From: Panulirus ornatus | Lineage: Eukaryota > Arthropoda > Malacostraca > Decapoda > Palinuridae | Reading direction: 5' to 3' | NCBI RefSeq assembly: GCF_036320965.1 | Contig: NC_092269.1 | Span: 32,387,843-32,451,842 of the forward strand | Length of the DNA stretch: 64,000 nucleotides | Part shown: positions 23,642 through 35,559 of the stretch, in pieces | Layout of the letters: each line of letters starts with the position of its first letter | Position numbering within the stretch: position 1 is the first letter of the stretch | Position numbers and translations under genes: made by a program | Notes under the pieces: model-generated | What the model was told of the DNA's origin: nothing | Seen by the model: the letters and a program-made list of their open reading frames with translations, nothing else | Database searches by the model: none

Positions 23642-23677
<36 letters not shown>
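23566..23677. repeat. (AC)n and (GT)n inverted pair
   Basis: About 21 CA units (23566-23608), 35 spacer bases, then about 17 GT units (23644-23677). The two arms are complementary. Confidence 0.97.
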
Positions 23678-23678
<1 letters not shown>

Positions 23679-24539
23679 CAGCCAAAATCTACAAAACTGA
23701 ATGTTCTATTCATCAAACGATAATTGGTGGTGAAGTTCTGGCAATACCCATGGAACACGTCGTCGGGGAGTATGGCGATCGTCCACACACTAATAAGCCA
23801 GGAATGCACCAACAACGTATAGCAGTGTATCATCATACCCCTCCCCTCCTGCCCACAGATGGACCATTAATGAGGGCAATTAACGAGCATTATCAATTAC
23901 ACAGATGTAGAATGACAATGACCGACTTGAAGACTCCAGTACGGCATTATCAAAACAACAATGCAAGCAAAAAACCGAGCGGTCTACGCGCTCCTTGGCG
24001 GCAAATTATCAGCTAATCGCTCAAAGACAGACAGACATGCTATTACCCTGGTAACTTGTACGTCCACCTGTAAACCCTGGGCTTCAGAGGAGATAATGAG
24101 AGCTTCTTTAAAAATAGTAATGCCTGTGTGGGCGACTAATGAAGTCTGACGGACTCGGGTTAATCACTATATTAATCCAGGAAGGATCACAGGGAGCGAT
24201 GCGCACTTTGGAAAGGATTCTTAAAATTTTTTTGACTGTGAGTAACTTTGCGAATTCTTGAGGCACAACACGAGCTTATCGTTAGTTACGATAAAAGATA
24301 AGCTGATTTTAATTAACAAACAAGAGAAACGTCGTATTTCAATTCACGGAAAAGACAGAAATGTTACTACGTCAAAAGGAAATGACATGAAAAAGGATAT
24401 CAAAAGCATAACGAAGCCAAGCGATAAGCTGAGCGTCAGGCAGAGTACAGAGGAACTGGCAACGTGACGTAACCCACGGGTCGCAGATGTATCGTGAGCA
24501 GCAAGAGACATGTTCCAGTGAGTGAAAGAGAGAGAGAGA

Positions 24540-24955
24540 GAGGGGGGGGGGGTCACGACGATAAGGAGGGAGGGAGCTGTGACCACGTCGATAGGGAGGG
24601 AGGGAGCTGTAACCTCGACGATAGGGAGGGAGCTGTGGCCACGACGATAGAGAAGGAGGGAGGGAGGGAGCTGTTACCACGTCGATAAGGAGAGAGGGAG
24701 CTTTGACCACGACGATAGGGAGGGAGGGAGAGAGCTTTGACCACGTCTATAGAAAGGGAGGGAGGGAGCTGTGACCACGACGGTAGGGAGGGAGCTGTGG
24801 CCACGACGATAGGAAGGGAGGGAAGAGGGAACTGTAACCACGTCGATAAGGAGGGAGGGAGCTATAACCACGTCGATAAGGAGGGAGGGAGCTTTGACTA
24901 CGGCGATACGGAGGGAGGGAGGGAGCTGTGACCACGTCGATAGGGAAGGACATGT
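24540..24955. repeat. Minisatellite, about 27-33 base unit
   Basis: Theme GGGAGCTGTGACCACGTCGA + TAGGGAGGGA with variable GGGA number, about 13-14 units. Minus-strand frames give a repeating PPYRRGHSSL peptide in several registers, as expected from a T-poor, G-rich unit. Confidence 0.95.
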
Positions 24956-24963
24956 ATCATAAG

Positions 24964-25086
<123 letters not shown>

Positions 25087-25714
25087 GCATAGTCTCCCAC
25101 TTGTGATGTTGCGTGGCAGTAATAAGCTGAAGGACCTCCCAGACCATCTCCCTCCAACATCCATCCCCCTCCCACTCAGTCCAGGCTCTACCTCCTTCTC
25201 TGCCCTCCCTCTCCTTCTATCCCTCGTCCCTTTTATCTCTTCCCTCCCCCATTCCCCTTCCCTCCCTCATTGGGGAAGGGGGTGTGAGGCGGTCCAGGGA
25301 CGCGACCCCAGCAGCACGGTGATGCAGGCAGCGCCACCACACGCAGCAGCAGCAGGGCCTATCTGGCCCCCTTGAAAGATCAGGAGCCAGTCAGGCAGGG
25401 GCTCAGGCAATTTAATAAGCCTGCTCGAACCCTGCAGTCCAAGTTAGTTCAAAACTTGAGCGGCACTTTCTGGTAACACTGCTGTGTTGGTGCTCTGGCC
25501 AGGGTGTGCTGGGAGTCTGGGAGACTCGACGATGACTGAAATAGGACCAGCAGGGGGGAGGGGGGGACTGATGGCGAGCTGGAGTGAGGTCGGAAAGATT
25601 AATGAGGGGAGGGGAAGGGAGAGGAGGGAGGGGGAGGTGGTGGGCCGCTGGCAAGGAGAGGAGGGTCGGGGGTCCAGGAGTGGAAACTGCCAGCTTCAGA
25701 CACTCACAACAGGT

Positions 25715-25717
<3 letters not shown>

Positions 25718-25767
<50 letters not shown>
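25718..25767. repeat. (AC)n microsatellite
   Basis: About 25 units, ending four bases before the SINE head. Confidence 0.98.
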
Positions 25768-25935
25768 TCGGGGTTCCGTGGTGTAGAGGTTAGCGATGGC
25801 GAGCATGATTCACATTACGGGTCCGTCCGCGTTCGAATCCTGGACATGGGCAGTCGGCCCACAAACCCTGTGGAACTGGCCGATAAATGAGCATGTGGCT
25901 GAGACTTGGGTGTTTGTGTATGTGGGTATACAAGT
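25768..25935 (+). mobile_element. tRNA-headed SINE, plus strand
   Basis: GGGTTCCGTGGTGTAGAGGT (A box within 25779-25790) and GTTCGAATCCTGG (B box at 25831-25843) are about 40 bases apart, as in a tRNA. The head resembles tRNA-Val: CCGTGGTGTAGNGGTTA is shared, and the loop region reads ATTCACA, which would be a CAC anticodon. The tail continues GGCAGTCGGCCCACAAACCC and CCGATAAATGAGCATGTGGC and drifts into TG-rich text. No mature acceptor stem can be folded, so it is a SINE and not a working tRNA. Confidence 0.87.
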
Positions 25936-26900
25936 GAGAGTAAAGACACGGTATATGTGCGAGGTTAAGAGACGAGGCAACAAGAGTGTGACACTTTTTG
26001 ATCCTCACCAAAACACGTACTCTAGCCATGACAAGCACTCTACCCAGGCCCTGCACATACCCTCGAATCACACGCACTCACCATGTCACGCACTTCAGAC
26101 CGGACCATGCACTCCCACAGGACTTCAAGTGCGCCCATACATTCAAGATGCGCCACGACCTCGAGCGCACTAACGCACTTAGCCATGCATCCCACGAACT
26201 CAGCTCACGCTAACACCTCCAGCTCAACCGAGGCCCTAATCCCCTGGCGCCGTCTCCCATGCCCTGTTTAACCCTGACTATAACCGTAGACTCGCCCGGG
26301 GGGCAAACACGGTACTCCCAAACTTGCTGACACGGTTGACAAAATCGTGCTTCATCCCGTGTCAGGGCACAACCCAGCTCCCTGACTCATGTATACGGGA
26401 ATCGGTTTCCCAACGAGAGCTTCAGCCATCTCAAAACATACGGAGACATTGCATTTCGGTGATGGCATGGATGAGGGAGGGTCATGGACGGGAGTAAGGC
26501 GTATAGGGGGGAAATCCCGTTTTAGCCCCCAACACCCGTCAGTCACGTGAGCGTGAGTTCTGATGGGGGCTTCTCGGAAATCACTGTTCCGTATCGCGTA
26601 AACACTACGCAACGCCTCGCTTGCTCACAGTACCAAAGGAGGCTGACAATATGGCGGTGTAACAGGACGAAAATACATCTAGCTCTGAGACGCAATTAGC
26701 TTCCATGCCACTGGGACATCGTCTGAGTGAAGAATGCCGCACAAGAGGAGCGGAACAGTGCCAGCACCGAAAATGTGTGACCCTAAGATCAGACATACGC
26801 ACATAAATGTATATACAAACATACACATTCAGAAAAATGACAGCAATATCACCGGAACATCAGCAAATCACTACGCAACTTGACGTGTCGTTTCCATTCA
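25936..26900. other. Mixed sequence; degenerate CACGCAC-rich repeats at left
   Basis: 26020-26220 has a loose theme (CATGCACTC, CACGCACT) that may be an old minisatellite. The rest looks unique. Confidence 0.4.
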
Positions 26901-26989
26901 CTTGACATTAATCTCTCTATTCTTTACATCCAAGAAATTCGCTCCTTATAGACATGTGCAAAATATAAGCGTGTCACAGAAAGCTTTCA

Positions 26990-27240
26990 GTCGGTTTAAT
27001 ATACAATATACAGACATTGCTCTGTACACATAGTGACATAAGAAACAGTTCGATAAACTCATAGCCAGTTAAACGTAAATATACAAGCAGTTCTATGTAA
27101 ACATACAGGCAAATCAATGTAAATATGAAGGCAGATGAGTGTAAATATGCCGGCAGTTAACTGATAACATACAGGTAGATCAATGTACACATACATTCGG
27201 TTCGATGTAAACATAGAGGCAGACATACAGACAGACTATC
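26990..27240. repeat. Degenerate minisatellite, about 28-base theme
   Basis: Variants of CAATGTAAACATACAGGCAG repeat from about 27060 to 27230. Confidence 0.75.
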
Positions 27241-27294
27241 GTAAAAAATATGGTCTGATCATATATGAATATGCAAGTTAAGATTCAATGCATG

Positions 27295-27550
27295 AATTTC
27301 TGTCACTTTACGTCACCGGTAACGGCATATCACGTTACGTCACAATGCAGAACGTTCTGTAAGATTTCGTTATACAGCACTACCTACAGTAGTTACCTTA
27401 TACTGCACGGGCGTTACGTTACATTGTACAGGATATCGTCACGTTACGTAAACGTTACGTCACACTGTAAAGGATATCGTCACGTTACTCGAGACTACTA
27501 GTGAAGTTACGTAACATTACAGGTTATCGTCACGTCACGTTAAGCTGTCA
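27295..27550. repeat. Degenerate minisatellite rich in ACGTTACGTCAC
   Basis: The phrase CGTTACGTCACACTGTAAAG + GATATCGTCA and variants repeat about every 35-40 bases. TTACGTCA, the reverse of TGACGTAA (a CRE/ATF-like octamer), occurs at 27308-27315, 27335-27342 and 27455-27462. Confidence 0.8.
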
Positions 27551-27839
27551 CTGTGTCTCGTCACATACGTTGTAACGAAGGAGCTACAATCACCCAGCGT
27601 CGGCCAACCGTCCCGCTGCGTCGCAGTGCCTGGGATCCGACGTCATCATTTCCACACACCGCTCAGGACAGACCACCGCGGCGCCACGTTCCGTGACACT
27701 GGACAAAGAGGTAATTATAAGGATAAGGGAACCGGGAAGACTCGACAGAGCCCAACGGCAAGCCAAGTCTGCACAATATATACAAACTAACATCGCCAGG
27801 AGGAGGAGGAGGAGGCAAAGGAGTGCAGCAGATACACAA

Positions 27840-28055
27840 ACAACCAAACACACTAAGAACAAGACGAAGAGCAGAGAAAGATGAGCAGAACACAGACTTA
27901 ACAGCAACACGAAATGCGGAGAAAAATGAGCGAAACACAAACAGACAGACTAACAACAAGACGAAGATCAGAGAAAGATGAGCAAAACACAAACAAACAG
28001 ACGAACAACAATACGAAGAGTAAAAGAAAGTTGAGCAAAACACAAACAGACTACC
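27840..28055. repeat. Minisatellite, about 55-60 base unit
   Basis: AGAGAAAGATGAGC(A/G)(A/G)AACACA, followed by CAGAC and AACAACAA(G/T)ACGAAG, occurs in four units. Confidence 0.85.
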
Positions 28056-28475
28056 AGCGTCTTAGACCTCCGCTCCCACCATCCCCCAACCAACCAACCC
28101 CCCCACACACACAAACATTTCCATCAATTCACAACAAAACACTGACGAGACCAAAAACTCCTCAAAAACAAACTTTACGCAGAAAATCTTGCAACTCAGC
28201 GTTAAGAGTTTCCAGTTTGCCTCAATCTCCGAGTTACGAGGTCTGGTGTCCTCTCTCTCTCTCTATGGAAGCTCTGATGCCACGCAAACTTCGTGGGGGG
28301 ATAAAATAAAAATACATTTCGCCGTGCTGGAATTTAGACGCTTGTTGAATTCCACCGAAAGTTGCGGCCACATCGGCTCCTTGAGGCTACTAGCTGCTCT
28401 TGCCGAGGTCCCCCCCTGAAAGACTCCTGCTATACAACGTGTCTGTTTCGAGACGTAAACATTTACTCCGTGTCT

Positions 28476-28478
<3 letters not shown>
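28056..28478. other. Unique-looking sequence
   Basis: Nothing recognised. A short CT run lies at 28250-28262. Confidence 0.4.

Positions 28479-28512
<34 letters not shown>
28479..28512. repeat. (GA)n microsatellite
   Basis: About 17 units. Confidence 0.97.
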
Positions 28513-28516
<4 letters not shown>

Positions 28517-28824
28517 TTTAAGAGAACGGTAACAGTGCGTTTCATCTTTGTTGCATTCTATTAAAACAACACAAAAGAAATGAAACTAAACAAACAGACG
28601 CGCCTCCGCTCACACGGTTACACAACCATAACTCTACACACAAACAAACACATACAAGACACACACTCAAATCCTACACATCACAAAATTCCAGTAATTA
28701 GTTAGTCTCTTTAAGCCATCCTCAACGTCAGCGGCTACATTTACTCCACACCCAGTGGTGCCCAGACCCTCAGGCTGGCTGGTATGGGTCTGCATATCGC
28801 AGAGTCTCCTACTTCATTAAGATG

Positions 28825-29050
28825 CAAGCAAGCAGGCAAGAAGTGAAACAAGCAGAGAGAGAGAGATGGCTGACAAACAGGCTGGCAGGACGGAAGACAA
28901 GCAAGAGACCAGCAGGTAGGAAAAAAAATAACAAGCAGGTAAGATGAGGATGGGCAGGCAAGCAGGACGGCAGGGATGGAGACAAGCAGGCAAAAAAAAA
29001 AAAAAAGCAGGCACAAGGGGGTGAGGAAGCAGCAAGCTAGCAACCAGAGC
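28825..29050. repeat. Degenerate GCAGGCAAG-rich repeat
   Basis: Short theme (AGCAGGCAAGCAGGACGGCA and variants) with poly-A interruptions at 28922-28929 and 28993-29005. Confidence 0.6.
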
Positions 29051-29399
29051 AAACCGTAAGATCACTTTTTTCACAGGGGTATCAAGGTCACTCAATCAAT
29101 GCTAAGGAAACTATATACAATACAAAGACGAAATAAACGCCTACAACCCGATCTATCTTTGTCAACCATCCACCGACTCCGAAATACATTAAAGTAAAAA
29201 TGAAAACTGAAAGGCATTCAGGTTACGTACTGTTTGCTGCTATCCCGAGATGACTAAGGGTGTATCAACCTGAAAATTACCAAGATAAACTCGGCAATTT
29301 ACGACCCCCTAAACATGGTGGTCCTTATTAGAGAAAGATGTCGAGAGGGCGAGCTCAGGTGAGCAACTGGGTCAGGACATCACAACCACAACCACCACG

Positions 29400-29585
29400 G
29401 CAGTACGACCCTTTGAGCACAACGCCATGACCCTTGGGATATGACGTCGTAAGCTTTTTGACCAGACTATCCAAGGGTCAGGTTAGAGCCCCAGACAACG
29501 GCGTAGAGCTCAGACAACGGCGTGACCCTTGGGATATGACGTTGTAGGCTCTGACCACACTTTCCAAGGGTCAGCTCACACAGAG
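29400..29585. repeat. Two-unit repeat around GACCCTTGGGATATGACGT
   Basis: CGTGACCCTTGGGATATGAC occurs at 29519, and ATGACCCTTGGGATATGACG at about 29427. Each is followed by CTATCCAAGGGTCAG or TTTCCAAGGGTCAG. The text ACGACCCTTTGAG here and at about 12228 suggests kinship with the 12.2 kb array. Confidence 0.75.
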
Positions 29586-30434
<849 letters not shown>

Positions 30435-30716
30435 TGACCTCATGCTGTTTACCCAATTCGTGAAAGCCTTGTACACTTTTCTGACTCGCCACACTTCGGA
30501 CACCCTCTCAACACAGCCATTATTGTTGTTACGTTAGCTCAAGCTCTGATACCAGTGTCGGTCGCAAAATCAACATGTGTAAAGGCAATATTGTCCAATG
30601 ATTTAGGAACTTCAAAAAGATCCGCAGGTGCCATAAAACGTCTTAATATGTTGCCTCAGGGATTACCACAGCTGCTCCATCGATACTAAATATTTCCTCT
30701 CTGGCATTTACAGATT

Positions 30717-30720
<4 letters not shown>

Positions 30721-30788
<68 letters not shown>
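30721..30788. repeat. (AT)n microsatellite
   Basis: About 34 units; abuts the tRNA-like repeat. Confidence 0.98.
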
Positions 30789-30790
<2 letters not shown>

Positions 30791-30935
30791 ACTTTACCTC
30801 TAAGTACACGGGAGTCGAACCCGGGCGGCCTGATTGGCAGGCGGATAGTGCATCACTGGACCACCGATGCCGTCCCGCTTGGTAATCTGAGGGCACGGGT
30901 TCGACTCCCGGGCGCACTGGTGCGAAATCATTTAT
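30789..30935 (-). mobile_element. tRNA-Gly-like SINE or tRNA pseudogene, minus strand
   Basis: On the minus strand, GGCATCGGTGGTCCAGTGAT (A box), GCCTGCCAATCAGG and CCCGGGTTCGACTCCCG (B box and T arm) follow the order and spacing of tRNA-Gly(GCC), whose 5' half is GCATYGGTGGTYCAGTGG. The anticodon arm is mutated and the acceptor stem does not close, so it is not functional. It leads into GTACTTAGAGGTAAAGTCTT and then (AT)n, like a SINE tail. The + strand also has a perfect B-box-like GGTTCGACTCCCGGG at 30898-30912, so tRNA-like T arms face both ways. Confidence 0.78.
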
Positions 30936-30984
30936 ATTGATATACATTTGTACATAACATGTTCTGATTATATATATATTCTAA

Positions 30985-31186
30985 GTTCTGTCAGTGAACT
31001 TATCCAAGGCATATGAATCAGCTAGGGGAAAACATGGAAACTGTCTGTGAGGCCCTGATTGTGGGTGGAGAGAAAGCTGTGCTTTCTGTGCATCACACTT
31101 AACAGCAAGAGAATGGATGCGAGAGAATGTGGCCTTTCTTCGTCTGTTCCTGGCGCTATACTGCAAACGAGGGGAAAGGCTATCAA

Positions 31187-31188
<2 letters not shown>
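30985..31188 (+). mobile_element. LINE 3'-end fragment, plus strand
   Basis: This aligns by eye with the LINE 3' region at 46290-46540. Shared text in order: GGGGAAAACATGGAAA, CTGTG(A/G)GGCC, GTGGAGAGAAAGCTGTG, TTTCTGTGCATCACACTTAA, GAGAATGTGGCCTTTCTTCG, TCTGTTCCTGGCGCTATACT, GCAAACGAGGGGAAAGGCTA. It ends directly in (AT)n at 31189. I recall it as the 3' untranslated part of a LINE common in decapods. The copy is 5'-truncated, as is usual for target-primed retrotransposition. Confidence 0.8.
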
Positions 31189-31266
<78 letters not shown>

Positions 31267-31276
31267 ACACACACAC
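31189..31276. repeat. (AT)n-(AC)n microsatellite at LINE tail
   Basis: About 37 AT units, then a short ACACAC run at 31265-31276; forms the 3' tail of the LINE fragment. Confidence 0.97.
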
Positions 31277-31513
31277 AAATGTGGGCCGTTCTTTAATAGA
31301 GGTCCCAGGACGTACTAAGGGGGCAAATGTATCGGAGGAGCTAACGATGGTCCATAGGCAATTCTCTGCTCCGCAGCCTCTGACGGTTATTATATCAGGC
31401 GAAAGGAGGAGGAGAGAAGAATATGTAGCGGGTTGGCCGTACGCTGCTTGCCTAGTACTTGCCCTCCTACACTCTCAGCGCCCTAAGCTGAGAGGTAAGG
31501 ATCACAATATATA

Positions 31514-31516
<3 letters not shown>
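31277..31516. other. Unique-looking sequence
   Basis: A + frame runs on from the LINE tail to 31514, but no domain is recognised. Confidence 0.4.

Positions 31517-31562
<46 letters not shown>
31517..31562. repeat. (GA)n microsatellite
   Basis: About 23 units. Confidence 0.98.
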
Positions 31563-31565
<3 letters not shown>

Positions 31566-31675
31566 AAACTAATAGGAAACGGAAAATAAGAAATCTCATG
31601 AGATATGTATATTACATTGTCAAGACTCCCTGTATTTACCTGCATCTTATAAACGCTCGCAAATTGTGTACTTTT

Positions 31676-31678
<3 letters not shown>

Positions 31679-31742
<64 letters not shown>
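31679..31742. repeat. (AT)n microsatellite
   Basis: About 32 units. Confidence 0.98.
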
Positions 31743-31745
<3 letters not shown>

Positions 31746-32897
31746 AGCAGGTATACTGCATTCACAGGTATGAGAACATATCAACACAGCCCTCACATTA
31801 AGTCATCCATATATCTAGATGTCACTACACACATATCAGAAGCCGTAACTCAATATTCAGTGATATTCACCGTTTATCTGTGGCATCTCATCCGTTTGAA
31901 CAACACTTAATCTATATAAAGACCTCATGTGTTCTTCCCTTAAACTGAATAGAAGTTGATTATCCACCTCCACTACATCCTGAATCCAACTTTGTGATAT
32001 ACATTAACTTCTCTGTTCATTACAAGTTATTTCGGTGGAATCATTTGCCTAAAATAGCAAGTGTTTTTTTTCTTTTTTTTACTCACTACAAGATTCCAGT
32101 GACGGACAAGTTCACACCATGATAGGACCACATGTGAGATACGAAGAGGATATAAGCGATATAACGGTGACTAAAAAGACAAAAGAGAAGCGAGGAAAAA
32201 TAAAAATGAATTTCCCAGTTTTACAGGAAGTGGACGACCCGTCTTTTTACAAGCGGTCGGTTGTACCAATTAGGAAAAATCATACGACGGTAAAGAATTC
32301 CAAAGCGTAGCGGGAAAAGAAACAGATAACCACATTAGCCCACCCTTCAGTAGCCAACGGCCACACGGCGATGAAGATGACTTTAATGTCGGGGAATAAA
32401 AAAGAAAAAAGGCAGCGAGATCCCGGGGACGCTCAGACCGAGTTTCGATATTTTCCGACACCGGACAACTAGCTCGAGGAAATGTGTCCAGGAGAGCAAG
32501 GTGCGCGCACACACATGCCAAGATACATCAACTCCCGCTGTGGGACAAACACGGACAGGATTGCGTGAATGATGACAACACTACGTGTAGGTGGTACCTC
32601 ACCATATTGTGGAGGGGTCCCTTGTAAACACACACACGCACATACGTATGCCGTGTGGCAAAGACAAGAAGAAAAGACCTTGTAAGTCCACGGTTACCTT
32701 ATTTCGTACCACCCTACACTTACGCCCTACTACCCGCGTAAAACCAACTTAAGGCTCTGAAAACGATTTAACCCAGCTTTTCATTCTTATTTTCGAACAC
32801 TTTCTTGCACTCAGTCAAACATCACTGACGCAACCCATCTCTCTCTTTAAGTGCGGTATACAACGTTCTCAACGTGCATTCCTAGCAGGGTAAACAG

Positions 32898-32902
<5 letters not shown>
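31743..32902. other. Unique-looking sequence
   Basis: Poly-T at 32065-32080. Frames at 32119-32310 (+) and 32270-32521 (-) show no domain. Confidence 0.4.

Positions 32903-32974
<72 letters not shown>
32903..32974. repeat. (GA)n microsatellite
   Basis: About 36 units. Confidence 0.98.
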
Positions 32975-32977
<3 letters not shown>

Positions 32978-33089
32978 TACTTGTCCATTTCTGAGGTTCT
33001 AAACATGAAGCTCACAAAAAAAAAAAATGGGATTCAAGAAAAACGTTCCCTGTATCCAAACCAATAACCTACCACCGTGTGCACTCATG

Positions 33090-33372
33090 TATGTTGTGTA
33101 CGTTTCCTCTCTTCCACTTTCGTACATAATCATATACCACAATCTTGCATTCTTATGTAAAGGTATCCACCACATCTTGCATCTTGCACTCTCATACTTA
33201 TAAACTACATATAATTTCTTCCACTCCCATGCAAATTAGCTATGAATAATATCTTCCACTCTCACACTAGTTAGCTACAAATAACATCTTTACATCCTCG
33301 TGCACAATAACTATATGAAATATCCTGAGCTCTACCAACTTTACTTATACCACACACTCTATCTTACTGTAC
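33090..33372. repeat. Left part of a minisatellite split by a LINE
   Basis: Theme CTTCCACTCTCACACTAGTT + AGCTACAAATAACAT with variants (TCTTGCACTCTCATACTTAT, CTTCCACTCCCATGCAAATT), about seven units. Confidence 0.7.
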
Positions 33373-33376
33373 ATCT

Positions 33377-34288
33377 TCAAGTGTCTTCAACCCTTACCAC
33401 CCAGGATGGACCCACGCTACTAAGTTGGTTCGTGGGGCGACCAAACTGTTGGAAGATGAAGCCCTTGGGCCTATGAAGCCCTCGCAGCCTGGCATGTCTT
33501 AATACACTTTGTAAATACTTGCCCATGGCACTCTGAAACTTCTCAACCGTGCATACCATGGTGTTTCTGATGACTGAAGGCAAGGTGATGAAGAGTCTCG
33601 GGTCCTGGATGTTTACTGCGTTCTCTCCTTTTGTGCCAACCGCAACTTTTGATTTCAGAGGTAGTACTTTTACAGTCGCCCAACCTGTCGTGTCTGTGCG
33701 AAGTTATTTCCAAGTGGGGGGAACATGCATACTAGGATCTTGCTGGTATAAATGATGACATACTCTATCCGTCAGCAGTTCAGGAAGCAGAGTCTCAGTG
33801 ATTTCAGCCATCCCTTACTCGGTAAATCAGTTCCTTTACCACATTAATTTATGGGGCGCGAATGATCTCTCAACACTTCTAGTTCTGGTCTTTCGCTTGC
33901 TTTGGAGGATGAAGTTAGAACATAGCAATATCCTATTTGTGAGACAAATAGCACCTTCAATTATCACTACTTTTTCTTTCTATATATTGAAAGTCCGCAG
34001 GATTCGTCCCACCATCCTTAGAGAAGAGGCAACTGTTGTTTTGTTGTGGTCGCTTAAGGTTATATCGTTAGATATTACTCCTCCGAAGGCTTTGACATTA
34101 CTAACTTGGTTTACGTCAGTGTCTGTGTCCCTCCGATATTCTGTACCGTTCTCGATTTCTTCATTTTCACATGAGAGGAGCTGAAGCTCATCCCTACTGA
34201 ACAGCATGTTGTTCACTGTGGCCCACTGGTAGACTTTATGTCTCTTTATAGACACACTGATTCTGGATAGAATATGCCATCTCTGCAC
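33377..34288 (-). pseudogene. CR1/Jockey-type LINE fragment: C-terminal RT region
   Basis: From 34288 downward, an open piece of 102 codons includes QWATVNNMLFSRDELQLLSC, GTEYRRDTDTDVNQVSNVKA, then a (D/N)xTLSDH step and ASSLRMVGRILRTF. This matches the LINE RT segment 'WLMxFNxxKCKVL..Y....V..VKDLGV.IS.DL.FS.H....V..A.+M.GWI.RTF'. In the expected order follow a decayed RP..EVL block (about 33880), YVIIYTSKIL (about 33750), and PRLF.TLPSVIRNTMVCTVEKFQ.AMGKYLQSV at 33377-33600, the standard C-terminal block. At least three frameshifts or stops lie between the blocks, so it cannot make protein. Both ends lie in the same minisatellite theme. Confidence 0.86.
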
Positions 34289-34510
34289 TCTCCCGCATGT
34301 GCATTATGTATACCATTTAACACTCTTCCGCATAATCATCATGAATACCTTTTTGCACTCTCCCGCATATGAAATACGTGTATCATTCTGCACTCGCACA
34401 TTATGTATACCATTCTCCCACTAACGCACACTGTGTACACCAATGTGCTCACGCGCGCACATTAATTATGTATACAATTCTAAACTAACGCAAAATATGC
34501 AAACTTCTTT
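34289..34510. repeat. Right part of the minisatellite split by a LINE
   Basis: Theme CTGCACTCTCCCGCATGTGC + ATTATGTATACCATT. About six units (34285, 34318, 34356, 34389, 34410, 34440). The units resemble those left of the LINE. Confidence 0.75.
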
Positions 34511-34864
34511 TTTTTTCTCTACACTCTCTGGCTTATCATTTACCGGTACAGTACCACCCCTAACACACTCACCTTAAAAGTTCCCTGTGTATGCCCTTTG
34601 GGACTGGGCATATTATTAATGTATGCCATGTTGCGCTCAGGCAAACTTTTTACAATATTTACAGGCAAGATCTCGCCCACCTCCTAACGCACTGACATTT
34701 TCCTGGCCACGCCAGGGCCGAGCTACATGCAATATTCACCGGTACCATACCGTACCCTCACGCACGGTTCACTCTACGTACCACTGTAAACCTCGTGAGC
34801 AAGACGGTACGCTACGCCCCTCGAGAACCATCGTATTTGTTGGCTGTACCGTCGTTCTCCAAAA

Positions 34865-34972
<108 letters not shown>

Positions 34973-35237
34973 CGCTTGAAATACAACATCATCGAGAGAT
35001 CAAATCATATATACAATACAGCTGTTATAACCTCATATATTCACAATTAAATGATCTCACAGATATCATTTAATCTTTACCAATAACTAAGCAGGGAAAA
35101 TCATAATGAAATAATTGGCTCATAATTAAAATTGTGTCTACTAAACACACTGGCAAATACACACACACAATACACGCCTTGTTTATTAGCATATGTATTC
35201 TATCTACATTTTCCACCTCAGGCCACAGGTGATTCAA

Positions 35238-35395
35238 GAGATTATTATTATCATTATTATTTTATTATTATTATCATTATTATTATTATTATCATTATTA
35301 ATTAGTATCATAATTACTATCATTATCATTATTACTATTATTATCAATATTGTTAATATTACTATCATTGTCATTATTTTTATTAACATTATTCA
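35238..35395. repeat. (ATT)n-type low-complexity tract
   Basis: ATT with frequent ATC, GTT and ACT variants; older than the perfect arrays. Confidence 0.93.
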
Positions 35396-35399
35396 TACA

Positions 35400-35495
35400 G
35401 ATCCTTGGGGTAGCGAAGTGTCGCAAAAGGCGACTTAGGAAAAGTGAGAGCTGGGAGGGTCCGTCTGGAAATCCTCCCCTCCCATGTTATTATTC
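35400..35495 (+). mobile_element. ASR head fragment, diverged
   Basis: CCTTGGGGTAGCGAAGTGTC, GCAAAAGGCGACTTAGGAAA and GGTCCGTCTGGAAATCCTCC follow the ASR order (CCCTGGGGATAG..., GTCGTAGAAGGCGACTAAAA, GGCTGGAAATCCTCC). It carries many substitutions and stops before the poly-T/A run. Confidence 0.7.
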
Positions 35496-35559
35496 CCAAA
35501 AAGCAGAAACACAGGTTGGATCTAAGAGGATTTGTCCTTGAGCAAGCGATACAGCGAAC

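Noticed and set aside
25768..25845. A functional tRNA-Val gene
   Set aside because: A and B boxes are good, but the acceptor and anticodon stems do not pair, and the sequence goes on into a SINE tail shared with three other loci.
31059..31514. A 151-codon + frame
   Set aside because: It crosses the LINE 3' UTR and the (AT)n tail, which is not compatible with a real coding sequence.
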